From: Clostridium acetobutylicum ATCC 824
GTDB taxonomy: Bacteria > Bacillota > Clostridia > Clostridiales > Clostridiaceae
DNA length: 64,000 nt
Reading direction: 5' to 3'
NCBI RefSeq assembly: GCF_000008765.1
Contig: NC_003030.1
Span: 344,001-408,000 of the forward strand
Position 1 is the first letter of the stretch. Each line of letters opens with the position of its first letter. The notes below the pieces were generated by a model that saw nothing but the letters and a program-made list of their open reading frames with translations, made no database searches and was not told where the DNA came from. Below are positions 28,470-37,712 of the stretch, one piece after another. Made by a program: the position numbers and the translations under genes.

Positions 28470-29648
28470 ATGAATAAGAAAATTATTAATATAATTATTG
28501 GTGTCTTGGCAGTTTGCGTTATAAGTGGAGGCGGATACTATTTCTACAGTAAATCAGCTAGTGCTAAAAAGTTGTCTACTAGTAGATACTATGCACAAAC
28601 TGCTAAGAAAAGCAATATTGACGTTACAGTATCAGGAACGGGAACAGTAGCAGCGGCACAGACAAAGGATGTAGTAGCAAATAATGCAGGGACTATAGAA
28701 AATTTAGATGTAAATGTAGGAGATACTGTTACATCAGGTCAAGTAATTGGAAAAGTTCAAAGCGATACAATAGATCAACAAGTAAGTAAATCAAGTTTAA
28801 CGGTTCAGCAGCAGCAGCTTAATGTAAATAATGCAAAAACTGATGATGATAAGCAGAAACAACAATTGATACTTGAATCTAATGAAAATGATCTCACAAG
28901 CGCAGAAGAACAACAAAGTAAAATGACTTTAACAGCACCAATAGGTGGACTAGTTGTAGCAAAAAATAATAATAGTGGAGATACTGCTCAGCAGGGAAAG
29001 GCGCTTATTACAATAGCAGATACAAGTTCTTTGAAGATAAATCTATCTATAGATGAACTTGATATATCTAAAGTACAAGTTGGCCAAAAAGCAGATATAA
29101 AGTTTGAAGCTATAAGTGGTAAAACATATTCAGGAACTGTACAGGCTATATCTCAGCTTGGAGCTACTACGAATAATGTAACAACTTATTCTGTAGTTTT
29201 AAATGTAGATAATGCTGATGCTGCTATAAAACTAGGTATGAGTGCTAACGTTGATATAAAAGTTGCTTCAAAACAAGATGCATTGGTTATTCCAGTCGAA
29301 GCGCTTATTGAGAGAAATGGTAAGAAGTATGTAAGAGTTCAAAGTAGCAGTTCAGGCACAAGTAGTCAAAGAGGCTATAGTAAATCCAGTTCAAGTTCAG
29401 GAAATGCATACAATAGATCAGGATTTTCAGGAACAACTAATGTTGGAAGTCTAGTTGAGGTTCAAACAGGACTTGAAAATGAAAACTACGTTGAAATAAC
29501 TTCAGGTATAAAAGAAGGGCAAAAGGTTATGATTCAACTTCCCCAAACTACAAGCACTAATTCACAAAATAATAGAAGTGGCTTTGGAGGTATGGGAGGT
29601 TTTGGTTCAATAGGGGGCCGAAGTAACAATAAATCGTCTGCAAAATAA
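28470..29648 (+). CDS. HlyD/MacA-type efflux adaptor
   Basis: About 392 residues from ATG 28470 with GGGGGC eight bases before. N-terminal membrane anchor (IINIIIGVLAVCVISGGGYYF), then a biotinyl-lipoyl-like domain (VSGTGTVAAAQTKDVV, NLDVNVGDTVTSGQVIGKV), a short helical hairpin, and beta-barrel domains. The C-terminal third has a Ser-rich insert and ends in Gly/Asn-rich low complexity. It is the adaptor for the ABC pair that follows, as in MacAB-like exporters of Gram-positives. Confidence 0.9.
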   Translation: MNKKIINIIIGVLAVCVISGGGYYFYSKSASAKKLSTSRYYAQTAKKSNIDVTVSGTGTVAAAQTKDVVANNAGTIENLDVNVGDTVTSGQVIGKVQSDTIDQQVSKSSLTVQQQQLNVNNAKTDDDKQKQQLILESNENDLTSAEEQQSKMTLTAPIGGLVVAKNNNSGDTAQQGKALITIADTSSLKINLSIDELDISKVQVGQKADIKFEAISGKTYSGTVQAISQLGATTNNVTTYSVVLNVDNADAAIKLGMSANVDIKVASKQDALVIPVEALIERNGKKYVRVQSSSSGTSSQRGYSKSSSSSGNAYNRSGFSGTTNVGSLVEVQTGLENENYVEITSGIKEGQKVMIQLPQTTSTNSQNNRSGFGGMGGFGSIGGRSNNKSSAK

Positions 29649-29669
29649 TTTGTGAAAGAAGGTGTAAAA

Positions 29670-30356
29670 ATGCCTTTATCAATTCAAATAAAAAATTTAG
29701 GTAAGACTTATAAAATGGGAAGAAATGAGTATATAGCCTTGAGTAACATTAACTTAGAAATTTCAAAGGGTGAATTTGTATCCATTGTAGGTCCATCAGG
29801 AGCAGGAAAGTCAACGCTTATGAATATTATAGGATGTCTTGATAATGCAACAGAAGGAGAATACTTATTAGATGGTGTTAGCACAAATTGTAATGATAAT
29901 AAGTTGGCAGAAATAAGGAATAAAAAAATAGGTTTTATATTTCAAAATTATAATTTGCTGCCTAAACTAAGTGTTAGAGAAAATGTAGAACTTCCCCTTG
30001 TATATCAAGGATTAAATTCAAATGAAATAAAATATAGAGCTCACGAAGTTATAAAAAAGGTTGGACTTGAAGAACACCTAAATCATAAACCGTCAGAATT
30101 ATCGGGAGGACAAAAGCAGAGAGTTGCAATTGCTAGAGCGTTAGCTTCTAAACCTGAAATAATATTGGCGGATGAACCTACTGGGGCATTAGATAGTAAA
30201 ACGGGAAAAGAAGTTATAGAAATGATTAAAGAAATTAATGAAGATGGAAATACGGTTGTTTTAATAACTCATGATATGCAAATAGCAAAAGAAGCCAAGA
30301 GAATAGTTACAGTTAAGGATGGAAAAATAATTTCGGATAAATATAATACCAAGTAA
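29670..30356 (+). CDS. ABC transporter ATP-binding protein (MacB/LolD group)
   Basis: 228 residues. Walker A GPSGAGKS (41-48), Q-loop FQNYNLLP, signature LSGGQ (144-148), Walker [13 protein letters not shown]-loop ITHD. The start is ATG 29670 with AAGAAGGTG just before; GTG 29652 is less likely. It powers the permease encoded 13 bases downstream. Confidence 0.95.
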   Translation: MPLSIQIKNLGKTYKMGRNEYIALSNINLEISKGEFVSIVGPSGAGKSTLMNIIGCLDNATEGEYLLDGVSTNCNDNKLAEIRNKKIGFIFQNYNLLPKLSVRENVELPLVYQGLNSNEIKYRAHEVIKKVGLEEHLNHKPSELSGGQKQRVAIARALASKPEIILADEPTGALDSKTGKEVIEMIKEINEDGNTVVLITHDMQIAKEAKRIVTVKDGKIISDKYNTK

Positions 30357-30369
30357 GGAGGGAAATAAT

Positions 30370-31566
30370 ATGCAATTAACAAGGCTTATAAAAATGTCCA
30401 TTCAATCTATTTGGGCTAATAAAGTGAGATCCTTTCTTACTATGCTTGGGATAATAATTGGTATAGCATCAGTAATAGTTCTCGTTGGAATAGGCCAGGG
30501 CACTAAGGAAAGTGTATCTAGCCAAATTGAAAGTCTTGGAACAAATCTTATAGCTATAAACATAGTTGGAAATAGAAATAAGGCTATATCTATGCAGGAA
30601 CTTAATGATTTAAAGAAAAAGCCAGGAATAAAGGATATAGCACCGGTTTTAACAAATAGCGTTAATGTTAAGGTTGGGGATAATACTGCATCAACAAGTA
30701 TGGAAGCAAGTACAGCTAATTATGCACAAATAAGGAATCTTTCTGTGAGCTCTGGAAGGTTTATAAATAGCAGAGATGTGAACAATAGGTATAAGGTTGC
30801 GGTAGTAGGGGTGGATGTTGCAAATGAGCTTTTTAATTCTACTGACGTTGTCGGACAAACAATGAATGTTAATGGAGTTGAATTTACTATAGTGGGAATA
30901 CTAAATTCAACAGGAAGTTCAATAGCCGGGTCTAATGATGATAAGATAATAGTACCATTAAGCACGGCAGAAAGGCTTACGCAAACAACTCAAATAAAGA
31001 CATTTTATGCAGAGGCAGAGAGCCAAGGTACAGTAGATGAAGCTATGGGATATCTACAATTATTTTTGAATAATAAGTACAGAAGTGTAGAAGAAGGTAG
31101 CAATAACTCCAATTCAAATAACAATTATAGAATTCTTAGTCAATCAAGCATATTAGAGACTGCTACGCAAACTACTAGTAGCATGACAACAATGCTTACA
31201 GGTACGGCAGCTATATCGCTTTTGGTTGGTGGCATAGGCATTATGAATATTATGCTCGTTTCAGTAATAGAGAGAACTAGAGAAATAGGAATAAGAAAAG
31301 CAGTTGGAGCAAAAAGAAGAACCATATTAATACAGTTTTTGATAGAAGCAGCTAGTTTAAGTGCTGTTGGAGGAATAATTGGAGTTGTAATTGGATACGG
31401 AGGGGCGAAGCTTTTGGCAGTGCTTTTAAGGGCAAATGTAGCAATTTCGGGAAATGTAGTTTTAGGATCATTTTTATTTTCCGTGCTTGTGGGAATAGTA
31501 TTTGGAATATACCCTGCTAATAAAGCATCAAAACTTAGTCCTATGGAAGCTTTGAGATTTGAATAA
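30370..31566 (+). CDS. ABC transporter permease (MacB/FtsX type)
   Basis: 398 residues. One N-terminal membrane helix with the MacB motif KVRSFLTMLGIIIGIAS, a large extracytoplasmic domain (about 45-265), and three C-terminal helices (about 275-300, 320-350, 360-385) with RTREIGIRKAVGA. Mechanotransmission-type ABC exporters of this kind push substrates or signals across the membrane without moving them through it. Substrate unknown. Confidence 0.94.
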   Translation: MQLTRLIKMSIQSIWANKVRSFLTMLGIIIGIASVIVLVGIGQGTKESVSSQIESLGTNLIAINIVGNRNKAISMQELNDLKKKPGIKDIAPVLTNSVNVKVGDNTASTSMEASTANYAQIRNLSVSSGRFINSRDVNNRYKVAVVGVDVANELFNSTDVVGQTMNVNGVEFTIVGILNSTGSSIAGSNDDKIIVPLSTAERLTQTTQIKTFYAEAESQGTVDEAMGYLQLFLNNKYRSVEEGSNNSNSNNNYRILSQSSILETATQTTSSMTTMLTGTAAISLLVGGIGIMNIMLVSVIERTREIGIRKAVGAKRRTILIQFLIEAASLSAVGGIIGVVIGYGGAKLLAVLLRANVAISGNVVLGSFLFSVLVGIVFGIYPANKASKLSPMEALRFE

Positions 31567-31645
31567 AATAAATTGTAAAGTTATAATGATTAAAAGAAAT
31601 AAATTTTATGCGTGAAAACATCGGAGAATAATTTGGGGTGATAAG

Positions 31646-32338
31646 ATGAAAAAAATTTTAATTATTGAGGACGAGACTAGTATAGCTGAGCTTGAAAAAG
31701 ATTATTTAGAACTTAGTAATTTCAAAGTAGATATAGAGGTTTCAGGAAAGACAGGCTTAGAGGCGGCAAAGGAAAAAAACTATGAATTAATTATACTTGA
31801 TTTAATGCTGCCTGAAATAGATGGTTTTGAGATATGTAAACAAATAAGAAAAATCAAGAACACTCCTATTCTTATGGTGTCGGCTAAAAAGGAAGATATA
31901 GATAAAATAAGAGGTTTAGGTCTTGGTGCGGATGATTATATGACAAAGCCATTTAGTCCTAGTGAGCTTGTGGCAAGAGTAAAGGCTCATATAAGTAGAT
32001 ATGAAAGGCTTGTTAATAGCAGTAATAAAAATTTAGATGATGAGATTGAAATTAGAGGTCTCAATATAAACAAAGCATCAAGAAAAGTATTCGTAAATGG
32101 AAAAGAGTCTCAATTTACAGCTAAGGAATTTGATCTTTTGGTATTCTTAGCTCAAAATCCCGATAGAGTATTTAGTAAGGAAGAGTTATTTGATAAGATA
32201 TGGGGAATGGATTCATTTGGTGAAATAGCAACGGTTACAGTTCATATAAAGAAGATAAGAGAAAAAATTGAAAAGGATACTTCTAACCCTGAATATATTG
32301 AAACCGTGTGGGGTGCAGGATATAGGTTTAGAGGATAA
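31646..32338 (+). CDS. OmpR-family response regulator
   Basis: 230 residues. Receiver domain with phospho-Asp52 (LIILDLMLPEIDG), the Thr/Ser and Lys switch residues in MVSAKKE and MTKPF, and a C-terminal winged helix ending VWGAGYRF. Partner of the kinase at the start of the operon; the two are separated by the exporter genes. GGGGTG site before ATG. Confidence 0.95.
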   Translation: MKKILIIEDETSIAELEKDYLELSNFKVDIEVSGKTGLEAAKEKNYELIILDLMLPEIDGFEICKQIRKIKNTPILMVSAKKEDIDKIRGLGLGADDYMTKPFSPSELVARVKAHISRYERLVNSSNKNLDDEIEIRGLNINKASRKVFVNGKESQFTAKEFDLLVFLAQNPDRVFSKEELFDKIWGMDSFGEIATVTVHIKKIREKIEKDTSNPEYIETVWGAGYRFRG

Positions 32339-32346
32339 AAAGATAT

Positions 32347-32375
32347 AGGGGAAGGAGTGTCCCCTTATTTTTGTA
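32347..32375 (+). terminator. Terminator of the kinase-exporter operon
   Basis: AGGGGA (32347-32352) pairs with TCCCCT (32360-32365), followed by TATTTTTG. Confidence 0.75.
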
Positions 32376-32661
32376 TAGTGATTTTATGAAAAATTATATT
32401 GAATAATGAAAAGGTTACGGCAGATAATATACTGGTGATGAGTAAATGTTATATAAAATTAATTTTTATTTAAAAAGTTTCAGGATGCAATTGCATAAAA
32501 TTCATTTCTATTACAATTTATAAAGAAATGTGAATAAATTAATAATTAATTATAAGAGCTATATATTTAATAAAGTGATAATATGTAATCCTAGATTTAT
32601 TGTTTTATTTATAAATATACTGTATAATTAATTATATTTAATAATGGAGGGTGGTCTAGCG
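32376..32661. other. Intergenic DNA before the EAL gene
   Basis: Nearly 300 bases of AT-rich sequence with no open frame of note. It should hold the EAL gene promoter, but no clear -35/-10 pair stands out. Confidence 0.4.
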
Positions 32662-33900
32662 ATGGAGGCAAATAGTATAGATGTAAACAGCATACTAGCT
32701 AATAAGAATTTAATTATAAAATTTCAACCTGTTGTATCAGTGATAAAAAAATCTGTAATTGGTTTAGAGGCGGTTTGTTTAGGTTCTTCTGATGATAATG
32801 GGGGAATTATTTCTACATCAAAACTTTTTAAGACTGCCGAAGAGCAAGGTGTTTTAATTGAGCTTGACAGACTTTATAGAGAAAAGGCAGTTAAGGAGTT
32901 TGTTAAAGTCTACAAAAGGAATAAAGAACTACTTTTATTTTTAGATATTAATATATCAATAATAGATAAGTATGTTGGCTCTGGAATAATAATGAACTTG
33001 ATATCGGATTCTGGAATATCTACTAATAATGTTGTGCTTCAAATTATTGAAGGAAAAATGACTAATTTAGAAGCTCTTAAGAAATTTATATATTTATATA
33101 GAAGCAATGGTTTTTTAGTAGCGCTTAAGGATTTAGGGACAGGTTTTGCCAATATGGACAAAATATCTTATGTTGAACCAGATATTATAAAAATAAACAG
33201 TGTTTTGACTAAAGGTATAGAAGTTGACTATTATAGACAAGAAGTATTCAGATCCCTTGTTAATTTATCTAAAAAGATTGGTGCGCTTGTTGTCTGTGAG
33301 GATATAGCTTCAGAGCAAGAGACTATGATGATAATGGAGCTTGGAGCAGATATGCTTGAAGGATCATATTTTGAAAATGATTTTGATTTAGGTGAAAAAT
33401 TTTTAGACGCAAGTAGAAAGCTCATAGATGCCACAGCGGTAAAATATGAGAAATATACAGAAGAAGAAGTAAAAGCTAAGGAAATGATTTATAGTGGATA
33501 TGATTTTGTTATAAATGAAGCTTTAAAGGAACTTTCATCTTTAACAGAGGATAAGTTTGATGATTCTATAAATACAGTTATAAATAAGAATAGCAAGCTT
33601 GAATGTGTATATGTACTTAATAAGGAAGGTATTCAGGTAGGTAGTACTGCTACTAGGTTTACAGATATGGTTCCACAAAGAGCACTTATATTTGAACCAG
33701 CTCAAAAAGGAACTAATCATTCTTTGAAGAAATATTATTATTTTCTTAAAACAATGAGTCTTAATAAATATGTAACAGAGCCATACATATCACTAGCTAC
33801 AGGAAATTTATGTATAACTATTTCTGCAGTATTTAAAAATTTAGAAGGTAAAGAATATATACTATGTGTTGACTTTAATCCTAATTATATGAGTATGTAA
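32662..33900 (+). CDS. Degenerate EAL-domain protein (YkuI-like)
   Basis: 412 residues. The N-terminal half (about 10-250) is an EAL c-di-GMP phosphodiesterase fold, but key motifs are eroded. EAL reads EAV (36-38), the DDFGTG loop reads KDLGTG (156-161), and the QG of the last strand reads EG; some metal ligands such as the Glu in IIEGK remain. The C-terminal part (about 300-405: CVYVLNKEGIQVGS) resembles the PAS-like domain of B. subtilis YkuI. Most likely a c-di-GMP-binding sensor rather than an active enzyme. The start chosen is ATG 32662, behind GGAGGGTGG. Confidence 0.8.
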   Translation: MEANSIDVNSILANKNLIIKFQPVVSVIKKSVIGLEAVCLGSSDDNGGIISTSKLFKTAEEQGVLIELDRLYREKAVKEFVKVYKRNKELLLFLDINISIIDKYVGSGIIMNLISDSGISTNNVVLQIIEGKMTNLEALKKFIYLYRSNGFLVALKDLGTGFANMDKISYVEPDIIKINSVLTKGIEVDYYRQEVFRSLVNLSKKIGALVVCEDIASEQETMMIMELGADMLEGSYFENDFDLGEKFLDASRKLIDATAVKYEKYTEEEVKAKEMIYSGYDFVINEALKELSSLTEDKFDDSINTVINKNSKLECVYVLNKEGIQVGSTATRFTDMVPQRALIFEPAQKGTNHSLKKYYYFLKTMSLNKYVTEPYISLATGNLCITISAVFKNLEGKEYILCVDFNPNYMSM

Positions 33901-34002
33901 TTTAGATAAAATATAATTTTTAAAACTAGAGGGCTTGATAAAACTTACACTTATTCAAAAAGTATCGTTTGATTTATCATATTTAAAATACAGTTGCTTT
34001 TG

Positions 34003-34040
34003 AACTAGAGATAAGATTATCCTCTAGTTTTTTTTATTTT
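34003..34040 (+). terminator. Terminator after the EAL gene
   Basis: AACTAGAG (34003-34010) pairs with CTCTAGTT (34022-34029) and runs into TTTTTTTATTTTATTT. Confidence 0.8.
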
Positions 34041-34191
34041 ATTTATATAGTTATCTTTATATTATATCGAATTGTATGTTACAATATAATATAGGTAAAA
34101 AATAGAATTTACATATAGGCCTTACCAACACAGGCTAAATATACATAAGATAAAAAATATAATATGATACAATTGATTGAGAGGGATTAAA

Positions 34192-36156
34192 ATGGATTAT
34201 TCTAAAATAGAGGATTTTCATGTCAACATTAAGAAAGATCAGCGAAATAAAATTATATTTTTATTAATACTTTTTTGTATGTATTGTTTCACTCAAATTT
34301 TATTTTTAAATTATGAATTTTACGCGAAAACAAGTAATGTTTTTAAAATGATTTTTGATTTAGGTATCTTAATTTCATCTATTATAACCTACAAGTTTTC
34401 GGGCAGAAAGTCAATTGGCCATACAAGGTTTGGTTTTGCAATTGTGGTTATTATGGATTTTATATCTTTGGTCGTTACATTAAGGTATGGTAGTTTTCCT
34501 AGAGAAATCTATAGATTCATAAGATGCAGCGAAGGTATGCAAAGTTTTGTTATTTATACATATATTGTTGGAATTGTTTTTAGAAATGTTGATGATGAAA
34601 ATAAAGATAAGTACGTAAAGGTTGTAGAGATTATATCTTTTGTGAGTTTAACTTTATTGATGATATCACTAGTACTTGTAGAAAAAGTTTTTACTTATAA
34701 AGTTATAACTATATATAAATTTAATATATTTTGTGTTTGTATATGCCTATTGATAACCTTAATATTTATATACAATTTATATAGTAGAATGAAGTACATT
34801 AAGGATAATTGCTTAATTAAGTGGTATGTTCTTGTATACCTTGCAGTTATTATACCAAATGTTTTAGCCTTAAGTAGTACCCTTATGGAATTAAGGCCTT
34901 TTATGGAATTCATAAGCTCATTTATAATTTATATTACAGTATCAGAGAAAGTAATAAATAAAACAATAAATAATGCTAAGGCTGAATTTTATAGTTTAAA
35001 GAGAGATAAGCTCTCGTATAGAGGTGTTCTAGAAAAACTAAAAGATGGGGTTATAATAAAAAATGAAGATAAAGTAGTTTTTATGAATGAAGCTCAAAGG
35101 AAAATGTTTGGGCTGACTAAAGATAAAACTGTTGAAGGAATAGATATAAATAAAATTGTACATAGATGCTGCTGTAAGGCCCAAAATAATGAGAAGAAAA
35201 TAATTACAGCTGGCGGTAAAGAGCTATATTTAGAGGTTGAAGCTTTTGGTATTACAATTAATGGCGAAAGGCTTACACTTGATATAGTTAAAGACGTTTC
35301 TGATGAAATTCTTGTTAAAAAAAGTAAAGAAGAAATTGAAAAGGTAAAGAAAACTGATAAGCTCAAAGGGGAATTTTTTACCAACATAACACATGAACTT
35401 AGAACTCCAATAAATGTTATATACAGTGCACTTCAAGTTATGGAAATGAGAATTGATAAAAACAATTTTGATAGGCGCAATTTAAATAAATATATGAAAG
35501 TTTTAAAGCAAAATTGCTATAGACTTTTGAGAATAATAAGTAATTTAATTGATATAACAAAAATTGATACTGGTTTTTTAAAACCTTGTGTAAGCAACAG
35601 AGAAATAATAGGCCTTATAGAAAATATAACCATGTCCATAGTTCCTTATTTACATGAAAAAGGAATGGAACTTGTATTTGATACAGATGTAGAAGAGAAA
35701 TATGTTCAATGTGATCCAGACATGGTAGAAAGAATTATGCTAAATTTGCTTTCTAATGCAGTTAAATTTAGAAAGGAAAAAGGGTTAGTGCTTGTAACAA
35801 TACATGATAAAGGATCAAGGATAGTGCTAAAGGTTAAAGATAACGGTATAGGAATACCTAAAGAAAAGCAGAAAATGATATTTAAAAGATTTAAGCAAAT
35901 TAATCCTTTGCATGTAACTCCACATCAAGGGAGTGGTATAGGACTTTCTCTTGTGAAATCAATAGTGGAGATGAATGGAGGTAAAATATCGGTAGAAAGT
36001 GAAGAAAATGTTGGTACCACTTTCATCATAGAATTTCCAGCAATTCAAAATGAAATTATGGAAGAATACAAGCAGGTTAAGAAGGTTGATGATAACAGTA
36101 TAAAAAACATAGTTGAGAAAGTTAACATAGAATTTGCAGATATATATTTGGAGTAA
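34192..36156 (+). CDS. Orphan membrane sensor histidine kinase (MASE3-like, PAS)
   Basis: 654 residues from ATG 34192, six bases after GAGGG. The N-terminal 260 residues are six to eight membrane helices with the look of a MASE3 sensor; a PAS domain follows (about 275-390: VLEKLKDGVIIKNEDKVVFM), then HisKA with the phospho-His in NITHELRTP (residue 401) and a complete HATPase (NLLSNAVKF, DNGIGIPKEKQKMIFKRF, GSGIGLSLV). No response regulator lies beside it. In solventogenic clostridia Spo0A is phosphorylated by orphan kinases, and by gene order I believe this is CA_C0323, one of those studied; that link is memory. Confidence 0.9.
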   Translation: MDYSKIEDFHVNIKKDQRNKIIFLLILFCMYCFTQILFLNYEFYAKTSNVFKMIFDLGILISSIITYKFSGRKSIGHTRFGFAIVVIMDFISLVVTLRYGSFPREIYRFIRCSEGMQSFVIYTYIVGIVFRNVDDENKDKYVKVVEIISFVSLTLLMISLVLVEKVFTYKVITIYKFNIFCVCICLLITLIFIYNLYSRMKYIKDNCLIKWYVLVYLAVIIPNVLALSSTLMELRPFMEFISSFIIYITVSEKVINKTINNAKAEFYSLKRDKLSYRGVLEKLKDGVIIKNEDKVVFMNEAQRKMFGLTKDKTVEGIDINKIVHRCCCKAQNNEKKIITAGGKELYLEVEAFGITINGERLTLDIVKDVSDEILVKKSKEEIEKVKKTDKLKGEFFTNITHELRTPINVIYSALQVMEMRIDKNNFDRRNLNKYMKVLKQNCYRLLRIISNLIDITKIDTGFLKPCVSNREIIGLIENITMSIVPYLHEKGMELVFDTDVEEKYVQCDPDMVERIMLNLLSNAVKFRKEKGLVLVTIHDKGSRIVLKVKDNGIGIPKEKQKMIFKRFKQINPLHVTPHQGSGIGLSLVKSIVEMNGGKISVESEENVGTTFIIEFPAIQNEIMEEYKQVKKVDDNSIKNIVEKVNIEFADIYLE

Positions 36157-36173
36157 GGTATATATTAGTAATT

Positions 36174-36205
36174 AAAAAAACCGCCTATATAAGGCGGCTT
36201 TTTTA
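36174..36205 (+). terminator. Terminator after the orphan kinase
   Basis: CCGCCT (36181-36186) pairs with AGGCGG (36192-36197), with A-run before and T-run after. It can act in both directions, also ending the convergent RRNPP transcript. Confidence 0.9.
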
Positions 36206-36232
36206 GAATGGTTTTTGTTTAATGTTATAAAA

Positions 36233-36385
36233 CTAAAATAAAAGCTTTGATATATTCCAACCCCAGGTTGGTTCTGCACCCAATAGAGAACGTGTTCCAG
36301 ATGTATTTAAAGCAAAAGCTGATACAAATACTATTGCGCAAAGGATTAAAACTAATATAAATTTATTACTCTTTTTTGGTAACAT
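36233..36385 (-). CDS. RRNPP signalling-peptide precursor
   Basis: 50 residues, below usual gene-calling size. A lysine-rich start (MLPKKSNK) is followed by a hydrophobic signal segment (FILVLILCAIVFVSAFA) and a 25-residue tail with LLGAEPTWGWN, ending ISKLLF. AGGAG lies eight bases before the ATG. It begins 19 bases after the stop of the RRNPP regulator on the same strand, the standard order of regulator then pre-peptide. Expected to be exported, cut to a short peptide, re-imported by an oligopeptide permease and bound by the regulator's TPR domain. Eight such systems (qssA-H) were described in C. acetobutylicum; I cannot prove which this is. Confidence 0.85.
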   Translation of the reverse strand: MLPKKSNKFILVLILCAIVFVSAFALNTSGTRSLLGAEPTWGWNISKLLF

Positions 36386-36404
36386 ATAAACATCTCCTAT
36401 TTAC

Positions 36405-37712
36405 TTACTTAAACTTTATTAAAAAATTTAATATTTTATCTATGTCTTCGGTTTTATTATTTTGATTAAGAAATTTTAATAGTTTGTAAAAAATATTAGT
36501 ACATACTTTTTGCTGAGAGTTGGAAAGAACAACAGCTTCTAAATTAATCTCTTCTAACTTTTCAAAATCATTAAGTTGTATATATAAATCCGTTAACAAG
36601 GAAAGCGTTTTTTCCTGCAAAGAGTACTTGTTATGATTTTTAGAAAGAGTCAATGCTTTTAAAAGATATTCCTCAGCTTTCTGTAAATCGCCTAAATAAA
36701 TAAATGCTTTAGCTGCGTTAAAGCATGCAACACTCAGATAACTATCATCTTGAGAACTTGTAGGAAATCTATCTAAAAGCAAATTTAAATATTTAATAAC
36801 TTCATCCTTTACATCCTTTTTGGCAAAAGTATCAATCAAATTGGATAAAATTAATAAATATTGAGACGATTTTATGTTATTGGTATTTAAGAGGTTAAAA
36901 ATTCTTAAATAAATTTCAGCAGCTTCATCAATCCTATTTAAATCAGATAAACAACATGCTTTATTATTTAAAACATCTATAAGTTTAGAAGTATTATCTT
37001 TAATAAGAGGTTCAAGGTTATCAATAACTTCGAGAGCTTTTTCATAATAGTGCATGTAGTAATAACATAATGCGGTATTAAATAAAAATATTGATATATA
37101 ATCGTCAGGCATGTTTTTAAAGTGATTTAAAGCAAAATTACAGCATTCAATACTTCTATCGTATTTTAAAGAGTTTAAATACATCAAGGATAATTTCCTT
37201 AAAATACTAAGCAGGCTTTTGTTGTACGAGGTTTTATCCAATATATCAAAAGCCTTTTCGTAGTACAATACGCTTTTAGCCAAATCATTTTGTATGTAAA
37301 AATAGTCTCCTGCTAACTCGTAAATTTGAACCTTCTTTTCCTTTATATCCCACTGTATTAGGAATTCTTCTGCGCTTTTTAAAGACTCATAAAATCTGCT
37401 ACATTTGTATACAAGTAAGTTTTTTAATTCGTCAACATAATTTTCTAATATGGAATTTGCTTGAGCTAGTTCATCTTCTAAAAGATAATCCGCAGTTACA
37501 TCCATTTCAAGGTTATTTTTTTTAGCGATTTCCTTTAAGTTCTTTATTATTATTTCGGCAGTACTTTTTGTAAGCTTTGCCTTGTTATGTTCTATTTGAC
37601 TTATGAGATTGCGAGTAACTTCTTCTCCAACAATATCGTCTTGTCTTAGGCCGTATTTTTTTCTTATTAATTTTATTTTATCTCCGGATGATAAAATTTG
37701 ACAGTTTCCCAT
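36405..37712 (-). CDS. RRNPP-type quorum-sensing regulator (HTH + TPR)
   Basis: 435 residues. An N-terminal XRE-type helix-turn-helix (about 8-65: GDKIKLIRKKYGLRQDDIVG, RNLISQIEHNKAKLT) is followed by about seven to eight TPR-like helical repeats up to the C-terminus, for example YEKALEVIDNLEPL and AEEYLLKALTLSKNHNKY. This is the Rap/Rgg/NprR/PlcR/PrgX layout: a cytosolic DNA-binding protein switched by an imported peptide. AAGGAGAC site before ATG. The putative peptide gene follows in the same transcript. A regulator of solvent formation or sporulation is plausible by analogy with the described Qsr proteins. Confidence 0.9.
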   Translation of the reverse strand: MGNCQILSSGDKIKLIRKKYGLRQDDIVGEEVTRNLISQIEHNKAKLTKSTAEIIIKNLKEIAKKNNLEMDVTADYLLEDELAQANSILENYVDELKNLLVYKCSRFYESLKSAEEFLIQWDIKEKKVQIYELAGDYFYIQNDLAKSVLYYEKAFDILDKTSYNKSLLSILRKLSLMYLNSLKYDRSIECCNFALNHFKNMPDDYISIFLFNTALCYYYMHYYEKALEVIDNLEPLIKDNTSKLIDVLNNKACCLSDLNRIDEAAEIYLRIFNLLNTNNIKSSQYLLILSNLIDTFAKKDVKDEVIKYLNLLLDRFPTSSQDDSYLSVACFNAAKAFIYLGDLQKAEEYLLKALTLSKNHNKYSLQEKTLSLLTDLYIQLNDFEKLEEINLEAVVLSNSQQKVCTNIFYKLLKFLNQNNKTEDIDKILNFLIKFK

